Notes under the pieces: model-generated
What the model saw: only the letters and a program-made list of their open reading frames with translations
Databases searched by the model: none
Told to the model about the DNA's origin: nothing
Shown here: one piece after another, positions 25,765 to 34,507 of the stretch
Layout of the letters: the number at the start of each line of letters is the position of its first letter
Position numbering within the stretch: the first letter of the stretch is position 1
Assembly: GCA_038043185.1 (NCBI GenBank)
Contig: JBBTCO010000019.1
Span: 1-64,000, forward strand
Origin: UBA5009 sp038043185
GTDB taxonomy: Bacteria; Bdellovibrionota; Bdellovibrionia; Bdellovibrionales; Bdellovibrionaceae
Direction of reading: 5' to 3'
Length of the DNA: 64,000 bases
Program-made: the position numbers and the translations under genes

Positions 25765-27869
25765 GAATTGGTGGCCGTGTGTTTGTTTGATTTTGAAAAA
25801 TCGCCAGAAGGCAAAGTTATGACGAAACGAGTATTTAAACTTGAGCTGTCATATTCAAGAGTTCCTTCATGGGATTCGACGATATTTTTTGAGATGCTAA
25901 GACCCAGGCCCGTACCTTTCCCAACTTCTTTTGTGGTAAAAAATGGGTTCATCATCCTCTCGGCAACTGATTTTGTAATGCCACCACCACAGTCGGTAAT
26001 CGCGATGATGACCGAGGCTTCTTTTTGATAGCTTTCAATTTTTATCCATTTATTTTTTTCATTGAAAATTGCATCGGCTGCATTGCTGACGAGATTAAGC
26101 AATACCTGCGATAGTTCGGCTTCTTTCGCATAAACAGAAAGGGACTTGTCGACATCTATTTGCAAAGTGATGCATTCGCTGATCATTTTTTCATTACAAA
26201 GGGCTACGGTTGATTCTATAATCGAGTTAATGGAGGTTATCTCTTTGGAATCACCTTCTGAATTTCTGGAAAAAAGCCTAAGACCTTTTACGATTTTTGC
26301 AATTCTTTCAGTCGTGGTCTCGATGCGATGAAGTTTATCTCGGCTTTCCTCTTTAGTATTGGTGCCACCTTCATTTTTTTCATTCAACAAGTTGGCAAGC
26401 CCGTAAATTGTTGCAAGTGGAGTGTTAATCTTATGAGCTATGCCGCTGGCCATTTCACCCAGCAAAGACATTTTAGCAGCCGCCTGCATTCTTATTCTTT
26501 GAGTTTCAATCGTAGAGATAAGGTTCTTTTGTTCTGTTAAATCCTCGGCGATACTTAAAAATCCAATAAGAACATTTTGAGCATTATAGATGGGAGTCAT
26601 GCAAAGTCGCACCGGAAAAGCTTCGCCATTTTTTTTGATGTAAGTCCATTCATTCGTGTCTGAGCCTGAAACTAAAGATTTAGCAACAAATGCATCAAAC
26701 CCAGGGTTTACCTGTCTGCCAAGCTCTTTTGTCAATATTTCGGCCCGCTTTTGAATTTCTTTGGAATCATGAATCAAAGAAAGTGTATGTATTCCGACAA
26801 CTTCTTTTGCCGAATAGTTTAACATTCTTTCAGCGGCGGAATTAAAAATTTTAATGATTCCCTCTGGGTCTGTAGAAATGACCGCATGACTCGCGCTATT
26901 AATGACAGAGTTCAACAGATTTGTTTTCTCGACCAGGGAACGATCTTTTCCAAGAATATTCAAGTGAAGTAAGCAACCGCCAAATAAGATGGTCAATATG
27001 CCCAGGCCAAAAGTAACGATCAGTTTAAGTAAGGAAGATAAAATTTTATTACTCGTGTCCGAAACTTCTAATTTCCAAGTTCGTGAGCCAACAAATATAT
27101 CAGTTGATTTTGTATTGGCAAAAAATAGACTTGTTTCCTTTAAATTGCCAAAACTTATCCGAGACATGTTCTTATCAATTTCAAGGCTTACATCTAAGTC
27201 AGGGGGCATTTTTAGTTTTATAACTTCAACGAGATCATCTAAAATCAATGGTGTGTAGACCCAGCCCAAAAGATTTCTAAACCGCTCTTGCTCACTTTTA
27301 AGGAGTTTTGTCGTCTTATAAACTGGCAGTAGGAATAAAAAACCTGAGTAGTTGTTTTCATTGTGATTCAGAGTCAGTTTCTTGGTTATGACGACTTCGC
27401 CGGTTTTAGCTGATAAAATTGCCGCGTCTCGAGAATCAGAATCAATTGAAATATCCGACCCTATGGGGAAGCTACTGAGCTCGGCCGGCTCAAATAACTC
27501 GACAATCATCCCAGGATCCTTTTTGGCTTCGTTCTCTTTTAGGTATCGAATAAAACCAAAACCAAGGGCTCCTTTAAAATTATTAAATAAATCCCGGGAT
27601 TCGGCATAGGCTCGAAATTTTCTGTAATCAAACTGAAAGTCATCAGTAATGAGCACGCCCCTGGTGCCTTGAAGACCGTAAATAAATGTTTTAAAGTAAT
27701 CCTCAATGATATTTTGAACTTTTAAGGCTTCATGTTCGAGTCTTTGATTTTCTTGTGCGATCAAATTATGTGTTGAATACCAAAATAGCCAACTTGCTAA
27801 GACTATGGCAAATATCGTTATCATTAGGGGTGTAAATTTACTATAAATCTGATTTCGTTTTAAGCCCAT
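25755..27869 (-). CDS. CHASE-domain sensor histidine kinase with PAS domain
   Basis: A 704-residue kinase. A transmembrane helix (about 15-32), a periplasmic CHASE domain (about 70-260), a second helix (about 280-300), a PAS/PAC domain (about 315-450), HisKA with the phosphorylated histidine in GIAHKINTPLATIYG (about residue 480) and HATPase (about 575-690; DCGGGI, GKGTGLGLSIS). Residue after the histidine is lysine rather than the usual glutamate, the residue needed for phosphotransfer or phosphatase activity in many kinases, so activity may be altered. No response regulator is adjacent. Confidence 0.9.
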   Translation of the reverse strand: MGLKRNQIYSKFTPLMITIFAIVLASWLFWYSTHNLIAQENQRLEHEALKVQNIIEDYFKTFIYGLQGTRGVLITDDFQFDYRKFRAYAESRDLFNNFKGALGFGFIRYLKENEAKKDPGMIVELFEPAELSSFPIGSDISIDSDSRDAAILSAKTGEVVITKKLTLNHNENNYSGFLFLLPVYKTTKLLKSEQERFRNLLGWVYTPLILDDLVEVIKLKMPPDLDVSLEIDKNMSRISFGNLKETSLFFANTKSTDIFVGSRTWKLEVSDTSNKILSSLLKLIVTFGLGILTILFGGCLLHLNILGKDRSLVEKTNLLNSVINSASHAVISTDPEGIIKIFNSAAERMLNYSAKEVVGIHTLSLIHDSKEIQKRAEILTKELGRQVNPGFDAFVAKSLVSGSDTNEWTYIKKNGEAFPVRLCMTPIYNAQNVLIGFLSIAEDLTEQKNLISTIETQRIRMQAAAKMSLLGEMASGIAHKINTPLATIYGLANLLNEKNEGGTNTKEESRDKLHRIETTTERIAKIVKGLRLFSRNSEGDSKEITSINSIIESTVALCNEKMISECITLQIDVDKSLSVYAKEAELSQVLLNLVSNAADAIFNEKNKWIKIESYQKEASVIIAITDCGGGITKSVAERMMNPFFTTKEVGKGTGLGLSISKNIVESHEGTLEYDSSSLNTRFVITLPSGDFSKSNKHTATNSYT

Positions 27870-28000
27870 GTCTTAATCATATAGGTTATAGACGGTTTGA
27901 GTCTATATTTATTGAATTTAAGCCGAGGGTACTGGTCCGAAAATAAATGACATTTGGCAGCGATTGGGACATAAGGCTGAGATCATGCTAGGAAAACAAA

Positions 28001-30106
28001 ATGCTAATAATAAGATTTTTATTAATGCTTCATTTTTTGGTGCCATCGCTACTTTTCGCAAAAACGGTTCATTACGAACTGGTAATTAAAAATGAAAAAG
28101 TGAATATAAGCGGTAAAAAAGAAGTTGATTTCGCATTGACCGTCAATGGCCGAATTCCTGCGCCAACTTTGGAATTTACCGAAGGAGATGATGCAGAAAT
28201 TTTGGTGAAAAACGCTTTGCCAAATGAAGAAATCTCTTTGCATTGGCATGGAATTTTGCTTCCACCGGAAGAAGACGGGGTGGCGTATGTTAACACTCCA
28301 CCAATTTATCCAGGAAAATCTCGTCTATTTAAGTTTAAGATCCGCCAACATGGTACTTACTGGTATCATTCCCATACCATGCTTCAAGAACAAAAAGGGG
28401 TTTATGGTGCGTTTATCATTCATCCAAAAAAGAAAACGATAAAATATGACAGAGATTTAGTTGTTGTCCTTAGTGATTGGTCTGACGAAAATGCCGACCA
28501 AATCCTTCGCAATATAAAAAAAGACGGAGATTATTATCTTTCCAAAAAAAATTCTGTGCGTTCTTGGATGGGCGCAATCAAGACGGGCACATTAAAAACT
28601 TACCTTAAAGCAGAGTGGGATCGCATGGGAGCGATGGATCTTTCGGATGTGGGTTATGATGCGTTCTTAGTTAATGGAAAAAAAGATTTTGAATTCTTAT
28701 CAGCTCGTCCTAATGAAAAAATTCGTATTCGTGTGATCAATGCGGCGGCTTCAAGTTATTTTTTCGTTTCATTGGCAGACATACCAATGAAAGTCATAGC
28801 TGCTGATGGAAATGATATAGAGCCAATTTTTGCAAAAGAACTCATAATGGGAATGGCAGAAACTTATGATATTTTGTTTACCATGCCAGATTATAACAAA
28901 AAATTTGAATTGAGGGCGACGGTTCAAGATGTTACAGGATCTGCGTCGGCGTGGATCGGCAAAGGTGAAAAAGTTTTTACTAAGGATAAACCTCATCCTG
29001 ATTTGTATGCATCCATGGATCATTCAAATCATGGTTCTGTGGGGCATCAGAACCATCAGCAGCACCAAAATCATGAGCATATGGATCATGCAATGCATTC
29101 CAATTCGGATGAAGCAGCGCCAACTGTTGAAACTTTAACAGTTGAGAATCTTAAAGCGCTGAGTTCAACAGCAAATCCAAAAACTGCAAAAGTTCATGAT
29201 GTTAAACTTGAGCTCGATGGAGATATGGAGCGATATGTTTGGTCGATCAACGGCAAAGGCATTCACGAAGAACGCACCATTGAAATCAAAGAAGGAGATA
29301 TCGTTCGGTTCAATTTTGTTAATAACACAATGATGCACCATCCGATGCATCTGCATGGTCACTTTTTCCGAGTGTTAAATAAAAACGACAAATATTCGCC
29401 ACTCAAACACACCGTCGATGTTCCTCCGAATGGGCAAAGAACAATAGAATTTTATGCGAACGAACCTGGCCAATGGATGCTTCACTGTCATAATCTTTAT
29501 CATATGAAAACAGGAATGGCTCGAGTTGTGAAGTATTCAAGCTTTACTCCGTCGCCAGAAATGGCACGGCATGAGAAACATGATCCTCATATGCACGAGC
29601 ACTGGTATTTTTACGGCAAGGCGGCAGCTGCGACCAATCAAGTGGGATTGAATTTGCGAACCTCGCAGACACGAAACGAGTTTTCTTTGCGTGCCGAATC
29701 CACAAAATCAGGAAGCGAGAGTTTTTCTACAGTTGGATCTTGGCATGATGAAGGTGATTTTATTTATCGCCGTTGGGTAGACAATTACCTTAATTACGTC
29801 ATTGGTGGAACTATTTATGATAAAGAATCATATGGTATCATCGGTGTGGGATACAAATTGCCTTTGCTTATTCATGCAAATTTTTTAGTTAATAATAAAG
29901 GGAAAATAAGAATCGATTTAGAAAAACATTTTCAGTGGACGACTTCTTTATTTTCAGAGGTTGAACTTTTCTGGCGACCACAATGGGGCGACGGCGAGGA
30001 AACAGAAATAAAATCGACCTTGATGTACGGCCCCGGGTGGAGTTGGGCTGCTGGTTTAACACTAACAAAAGACAGCATCGGCGCTGGCGCTCAATTGCGG
30101 TTCTAG
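28001..30106 (+). CDS. CopA-like multicopper oxidase with C-terminal barrel-like domain
   Basis: A 701-residue exported protein. Signal peptide 1-20. The cupredoxin domains (about 22-525) contain all copper sites: HWHG, YHSH, HHPMHLHGH and HCHNLYHMKTGM. A Met/His-rich linker (about 340-370, MDHSNHG...HEHMDHAMH) is typical of periplasmic copper-resistance CopA. From residue 531 to the final F701 there are about 170 residues of alternating strands (GLNLRTSQTRNEFSLRAE... GAGAQLRF) that look like an outer-membrane barrel of CopB type. CopA and CopB are normally separate proteins. The next gene encodes DUF4336. Confidence 0.87.
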   Translation: MLIIRFLLMLHFLVPSLLFAKTVHYELVIKNEKVNISGKKEVDFALTVNGRIPAPTLEFTEGDDAEILVKNALPNEEISLHWHGILLPPEEDGVAYVNTPPIYPGKSRLFKFKIRQHGTYWYHSHTMLQEQKGVYGAFIIHPKKKTIKYDRDLVVVLSDWSDENADQILRNIKKDGDYYLSKKNSVRSWMGAIKTGTLKTYLKAEWDRMGAMDLSDVGYDAFLVNGKKDFEFLSARPNEKIRIRVINAAASSYFFVSLADIPMKVIAADGNDIEPIFAKELIMGMAETYDILFTMPDYNKKFELRATVQDVTGSASAWIGKGEKVFTKDKPHPDLYASMDHSNHGSVGHQNHQQHQNHEHMDHAMHSNSDEAAPTVETLTVENLKALSSTANPKTAKVHDVKLELDGDMERYVWSINGKGIHEERTIEIKEGDIVRFNFVNNTMMHHPMHLHGHFFRVLNKNDKYSPLKHTVDVPPNGQRTIEFYANEPGQWMLHCHNLYHMKTGMARVVKYSSFTPSPEMARHEKHDPHMHEHWYFYGKAAAATNQVGLNLRTSQTRNEFSLRAESTKSGSESFSTVGSWHDEGDFIYRRWVDNYLNYVIGGTIYDKESYGIIGVGYKLPLLIHANFLVNNKGKIRIDLEKHFQWTTSLFSEVELFWRPQWGDGEETEIKSTLMYGPGWSWAAGLTLTKDSIGAGAQLRF

Positions 30107-30114
30107 GAAATCAT

Positions 30115-30780
30115 TTGAAAAACTTAGAGTTTATTAACTCCATAAAACAAATGCCCCTCATGTCCTTACCAGTAAGGTCGACCTTGGTAAGGTTAAATAG
30201 CGCAAAAATTCTATTGTCGCCAGGTTCGGCGCTAAGCACAGAGCAATACGATTCTTTGGATTCAGTAACAGACATAGTTGCGCCAAACCTACTTCATTGT
30301 GCTGGCGTTCCTCGTGCGGCACAGGCCTTTCCCAAGGCCCATCTTTGGGGAGTCAAAGGTGTCAAAAAGCAGAAATCGGATATTCACTGGACCCATATTC
30401 TTGGCGAAGACGTTTGGCCTTATTCAGAAGAGCTAAGTCTTGTCACGATTAATGGAATTTCAAGAATAAATGAAACCGTGTTTATTCATAAGGAGTCTGC
30501 ATCGCTGATCATTTGTGATCTGTGTTTTAATATGACGAACACGAAAGGTTTTGGTGCCTGGCTTATCTTAAATCTATTCGGTACTTATCGCCAATTTGCC
30601 GTAAGTCGATTTTTTGCTCGTTTTATAAATGATAAGACAGCATTTCAAAAATCAATGGAACAATTATTTTCATATGATTTTGATAACATTATAGTTAATC
30701 ATGGCGAAAATATTATTGGAAACGCTAAAAGCCACTTGCTTAAAGGATTGAAAGCCAGAGGCTTAGGGATACGCCCTTAA
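30115..30780 (+). CDS. DUF4336 protein (metallo-hydrolase-like)
   Basis: About 221 residues matching DUF4336: VRSTLVRLNSAKILLSPGSALS at the N-terminus, IVAPNLLHCAGVPRAAQAFPKAHLWG, and the C-terminal DNIIVNHGENI. The fold is thought to be metallo-beta-lactamase-like; no activity is known. The frame is open back to 29983 inside the copper oxidase. I chose TTG at 30115, nine bases after the oxidase stop, because AGGAAA precedes it; ATG at 30151 is another option. The stop shares one base with the rlmN start (TAATG). Confidence 0.75.
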   Translation: MKNLEFINSIKQMPLMSLPVRSTLVRLNSAKILLSPGSALSTEQYDSLDSVTDIVAPNLLHCAGVPRAAQAFPKAHLWGVKGVKKQKSDIHWTHILGEDVWPYSEELSLVTINGISRINETVFIHKESASLIICDLCFNMTNTKGFGAWLILNLFGTYRQFAVSRFFARFINDKTAFQKSMEQLFSYDFDNIIVNHGENIIGNAKSHLLKGLKARGLGIRP

Positions 30781-31916
30781 TGGATCAGATTCCTCTAAAA
30801 CAGAATTTCTACCAGCTTTCATTTACGCATTTGGAATCTTTGGGACAGCAAAATGATTTGGCGAAATCAAACGCCAGTATTCTGTACAATTGGCATTATA
30901 AAAAGAATAAACGTGAATTTTGTGAGCATCATAATTTAGCAAAAAAAACTAAAGAATTTTTAAAGAAAAATATAGTTTTTGATTTGCCAGAAATTGAATT
31001 GGTAAAAGAATCTCAAGATAAAACAGTCAAATTTTTATTTCGTCTTAAGGATAATCAGAAAGTTGAATCCGTATTGATCCCTTTTCAAAAAAAGTACACA
31101 GTTTGTCTATCATCGCAGGTGGGTTGTGCGATGAATTGTTCGTTTTGCCATACTGGAAAACAAGGTTTTTTACGAAATTTAACTGCCGATGAAATTGTAG
31201 GACAATTTTTAGGGGCACAAAAATGGTTATCTGAAAAGCGCCCTGATGACGATCGCATACTTAATATTGTGTATATGGGACAAGGCGAGCCATTGCATAA
31301 TTTTGACGCCGTAAAAACTTCGGCAGAAATATTTTTATCTCAGCATGGATTAAGTCTTGCTGGCTCGAAAATTACCATATCAACTTCAGGGTATTTGCCA
31401 GGATTAGAGCGCTGGAAAAATGAAATGCCCGATGTTAACATTGCCTTGTCTTTGCATTCTGCGTTTAACGAAAAAAGAAGTGAATTGATTCCGATCAATC
31501 GCCGATTTCCCCTTGAGCAAATTTTAGAACTTGTTGATTCTATTCCAAAAGGGAAAAAACGTTTCGTGACCTATTAATATTTATTAATAAAGAATTTTAA
31601 TGACACGCCAGAAGATGCCGAAGCTTTGGGTCGTTTGTTATTTGGAAAAAAAGCTTATATCAATCTTATTCCATTCAATGCATTTTCAGGAACTAAGTAC
31701 GAAAGACCAGCGGAAGCGACTGTTCTCGAGTTTAAGAATTTATTAGATAAATATAAAATTCCAACTCTGATTCGAACGACAAAGGGAGATCAGATTATGG
31801 CAGCTTGTGGCCAACTTAACACCCGAAGCGGCCTAATAAATAGTGATCCCTCGTTGCCTTCGTCGGATCAAATGTCTTCTTTATACTCATCAACAAGTGA
31901 CAGGATTCGATTGTAA
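30780..31916 (+). pseudogene. rlmN: 23S rRNA/tRNA adenine-C2 methyltransferase RlmN, interrupted by in-frame TAA
   Basis: A radical-SAM enzyme whose reading frame is intact over 378 codons apart from one TAA at 31575-31577 (codon 266). Before it: C109 in TVCLSSQVGC (equivalent of E. coli C118) and the iron-sulfur cysteines C116, C120, C123 (CAMNCSFC). After it: YLLIKNFNDTPEDAEALG, INLIPFN and the catalytic C343 in AACGQL. The stop replaces a glutamate of the conserved Y-E-Y segment (GAA to TAA would be one base change). The truncated 265-residue product lacks C343, so it should be inactive unless read through. The 3' end overlaps the SelO-like gene by 49 bases. Confidence 0.85.
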
Positions 31917-33718
31917 AGATTATTTTGTACATTGGGCGGCGAAATTAATTTTTTATAATGATTTGAGATTTGGACTTCAGGGTATCCAAGGTGGTCAAAA
32001 ACCAAACGATCAATTACTTTTTGTATTTGTCGAGAAGTAAGACCACGTTTTTTCTCTTGAAGAATTTCTTCCACAATTTGTATGAGAGCGTTCCCGGTTA
32101 TTCGTTTGTCCGAGTTCAGTTTTTGAGCTTTCAGCCAAACTGAACGTAGATTTGTTTTTTCAGTTTGTGATATTGAAGAAAATTGAACAAGATTTCGATA
32201 TAATTTTTGGAATTCAAAAATTTTTCGACGTTGTTTTTCGCCTAATCTTAAGTCTTGGGATCTTGCAAAACTTGATAGGATACTTTGGAAAAAAGTTTCG
32301 GCGGGCATGAACTGCTCTGCGGAATTTTTCAAATAAAACTCGGGCAAATCTCGAAGAATAGTTCGCAAATTATAAAGGGCAGGGTGGTTGATCCCATCCG
32401 TGACCTTTTCCTTTGGTCCATTGATTTTGGCTCGTTCAAAATCACTGAAGACTTTATAAAAATCTTCAAAAGTATCGAGATGATTTTTAAGTAAAATCTG
32501 TCGCTGCTTAGGATTGAATCCCATACGATACAGCAAACGGTCATTGCGATAAGAGCTAAATCTTTGATTGAACTTTTTAACCGAGGGGTGCTTATTAAAC
32601 TCCTTTAAGGGTTTCTTTTTCCCGGTTTTCAAGAAATCACACATTTGTGCAAAGACTTGAACTAACAAACGTGCTTTTTTTCTTTGCTCATTTAAATTTG
32701 TCGAAAATCTTTCGATGTCATCATAACGATATTCGTCATGACGAAGTCCGAATTGACGAACGCTGCCGTAATCAATAATACCGGCATCGGCCAGAACGTT
32801 GTCCCCATCCCAATCTAGCCAAGCAAAAATATAATCGACATCAAGTTGGGCTATGAACTTCGCATAGGATTCGCCAAGGTGATGAAGCAACTCATCGTAT
32901 TTTCGTTCATCTTTCTCTTGAAACTTCCAGACTCCATTATTGCTTTGCCGATCGATAAAGTAATCCATCGCTTTTTTAAGCTCATCGAAACGATTTTGCT
33001 TTAAATAAAGAAATAAATGGGCCGGTCGCAACAAGTTAGGCGCAGCCCGCACACCAATGCCAACTCCACGACCAAGATCAATTACACAGAGTACGCGCTC
33101 GGTCTGAATTCCTTGTAAGTGGAAACTTTCCGAGAGAATAGCGGCACTGATAAGCTCATCAATTTCTGCTTGCCCACACCCGTAACCAAATTTGGTGGCT
33201 CCTGTTCGCAAGGGCTTTTGTGCCTCTACCGAGCCAGGAGAAAGACAAGTCACCCCGGTGCCTCGACTTGAAATGTCCCAATACATACCGCGATGTTCGC
33301 ACACTCCATTCCAAATTCCCCGACCGTCACCGGAGGTTTTTCCGACTTTACTGGGATGTTGCAGTTGAAGATATCTGGTGGCCATGTATTTGTTAGGCTT
33401 AATATTGTTTGCTGGAATTCGACGATTGTTAAGTTCGTCATACTCATTAATGATTTGCAGTGAAAATGTCTTAAGTAATTGTGTTTCTAGCTGATCATTC
33501 ATTTGATGAGGATGATCGGCAGGAATCAGACCTATTTCCTTGGCTAAAACAAAATTAAAATAACACACACGTCCCTGATTAAGTTCCCTTACGCGATAAG
33601 AAACATGCCCTTCGGGCATCAGACTCATCCAGGGATGCTCGCCATTAAGTTGTTCAAAAGTCAGGTAAAGACTTTCGGACTTAGCGTGTTTGCGAAGGGG
33701 TGCAAATTTTGTGGTCAT
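31868..33718 (-). CDS. divergent SelO/YdiU-like (pseudokinase-fold AMPylase) protein
   Basis: A 616-residue protein. Residues 128-320 align by eye with SelO protein adenylyltransferases: GDGR (130-133), DISSRGTG for DIQLKGSG, SESFHLQGIQTERVL, R224/R231 in RAAPNLLR (spacing of the two AMP-contacting arginines) and GDN...IDYG with D306, N307 and D316 at exactly the family spacing. The ATP-phosphate lysine is replaced by R152. The C-terminal 290 residues are helical and not recognised. Typical SelO is 470-550 residues. The family transfers AMP from ATP to proteins; whether this one is active is unknown. The 5' ribosome site is weak. Confidence 0.6.
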   Translation of the reverse strand: MTTKFAPLRKHAKSESLYLTFEQLNGEHPWMSLMPEGHVSYRVRELNQGRVCYFNFVLAKEIGLIPADHPHQMNDQLETQLLKTFSLQIINEYDELNNRRIPANNIKPNKYMATRYLQLQHPSKVGKTSGDGRGIWNGVCEHRGMYWDISSRGTGVTCLSPGSVEAQKPLRTGATKFGYGCGQAEIDELISAAILSESFHLQGIQTERVLCVIDLGRGVGIGVRAAPNLLRPAHLFLYLKQNRFDELKKAMDYFIDRQSNNGVWKFQEKDERKYDELLHHLGESYAKFIAQLDVDYIFAWLDWDGDNVLADAGIIDYGSVRQFGLRHDEYRYDDIERFSTNLNEQRKKARLLVQVFAQMCDFLKTGKKKPLKEFNKHPSVKKFNQRFSSYRNDRLLYRMGFNPKQRQILLKNHLDTFEDFYKVFSDFERAKINGPKEKVTDGINHPALYNLRTILRDLPEFYLKNSAEQFMPAETFFQSILSSFARSQDLRLGEKQRRKIFEFQKLYRNLVQFSSISQTEKTNLRSVWLKAQKLNSDKRITGNALIQIVEEILQEKKRGLTSRQIQKVIDRLVFDHLGYPEVQISNHYKKLISPPNVQNNLYNRILSLVDEYKEDI

Positions 33719-33903
33719 CTGTCTGGCCTATCGGGTCAAGTAGCCTAGTCCTTAAATGAGACGTCTCAAAATTAGACTTAGGTTTAGCGACAGGAAATCA
33801 ATATGTTGCGAACCTCGACGGGACTCTAATTCATTCCAAGTTTGCCGATGGATATTGGCCCTGGATTTGCTCTCCAGTTTAGTAGGAAAGAGAGAGTGGA
33901 GCG

Positions 33904-34506
33904 ATGACAAAATTTTTACCTATATTTGTGGTGAGCCTATTTTTTTCCGTGGCTGAGGCCAAGTCCCCACTAAATATTAAAACTAAAGAGCTTCTTAAAG
34001 AGTGTCCCTTGATTATAGCGGGGGCCGAAGAGCTTTCGAAGAGGCAGGAGCTTTCAAAATCCTGGGAGTCTTTGCCCGCAAGCGTATTAGTTGCAAAAGA
34101 AGCCCATCTTGTCGTCGAGGGTGAGGGTTTTCGAACGGAATCTTTTCAGAATTTTTTGAAGCCAGGTTCAGCGCCCTTGGTTTGCGGCAGCGGAAAAATG
34201 AAGTTGAATCAAAGATTTTCAATTTTAGCTCCGACTTTAATCGATTTAACTTCAAGCTCGAGCACAGGATCAAGCGTATGGAACTTTCAATTAATTATCG
34301 ATCGAGCAAAGGTTCGTTCTTGGAATTTATTAAGTCGAATTTCAACAAATTCTTTGGAATTAGCTAAAATTTTTAAAGAACAGGGAGCTCAAGAAAGATA
34401 TTTTCGTCGAGGCGCTTCTGAATATGAAATTGTTGTTACCAAAGAAGTTGATGGAAAGCATGTTATCCTGAGAATAATTTTTGATAGTGTTGATAAGGTC
34501 AACTGA
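33904..34506 (+). CDS. secreted protein, unknown function
   Basis: A 200-residue protein with a signal peptide (cleavage after AEA, residue 19) and a mature mixed alpha/beta sequence with two cysteines (C34 and C94). I do not recognise the family. GTGGAG lies before the ATG. The gene ends two bases before the stop of the convergent ATP-grasp-like gene. Its promoter region (33719-33903) contains the 12-base palindrome TGAGACGTCTCA at 33757-33768, which is closer to the SelO-like gene start. Confidence 0.65.
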   Translation: MTKFLPIFVVSLFFSVAEAKSPLNIKTKELLKECPLIIAGAEELSKRQELSKSWESLPASVLVAKEAHLVVEGEGFRTESFQNFLKPGSAPLVCGSGKMKLNQRFSILAPTLIDLTSSSSTGSSVWNFQLIIDRAKVRSWNLLSRISTNSLELAKIFKEQGAQERYFRRGASEYEIVVTKEVDGKHVILRIIFDSVDKVN

Positions 34507-34507
34507 T

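Noticed and set aside
29983..30114. N-terminal extension of the DUF4336 gene into the copper oxidase
   Set aside because: Basic, low-complexity translation out of frame with the oxidase; DUF4336 homology starts after 30150.
30162..30190. Imperfect palindrome around AGGTCGACCT
   Set aside because: Lies within the coding start of DUF4336 (VRSTLVRL) where family residues are conserved; probably coincidental.
33757..33768. TGAGACGTCTCA palindrome as operator
   Set aside because: Twelve bases only, no regulator gene next to it; kept as a remark in the neighbouring gene entry.
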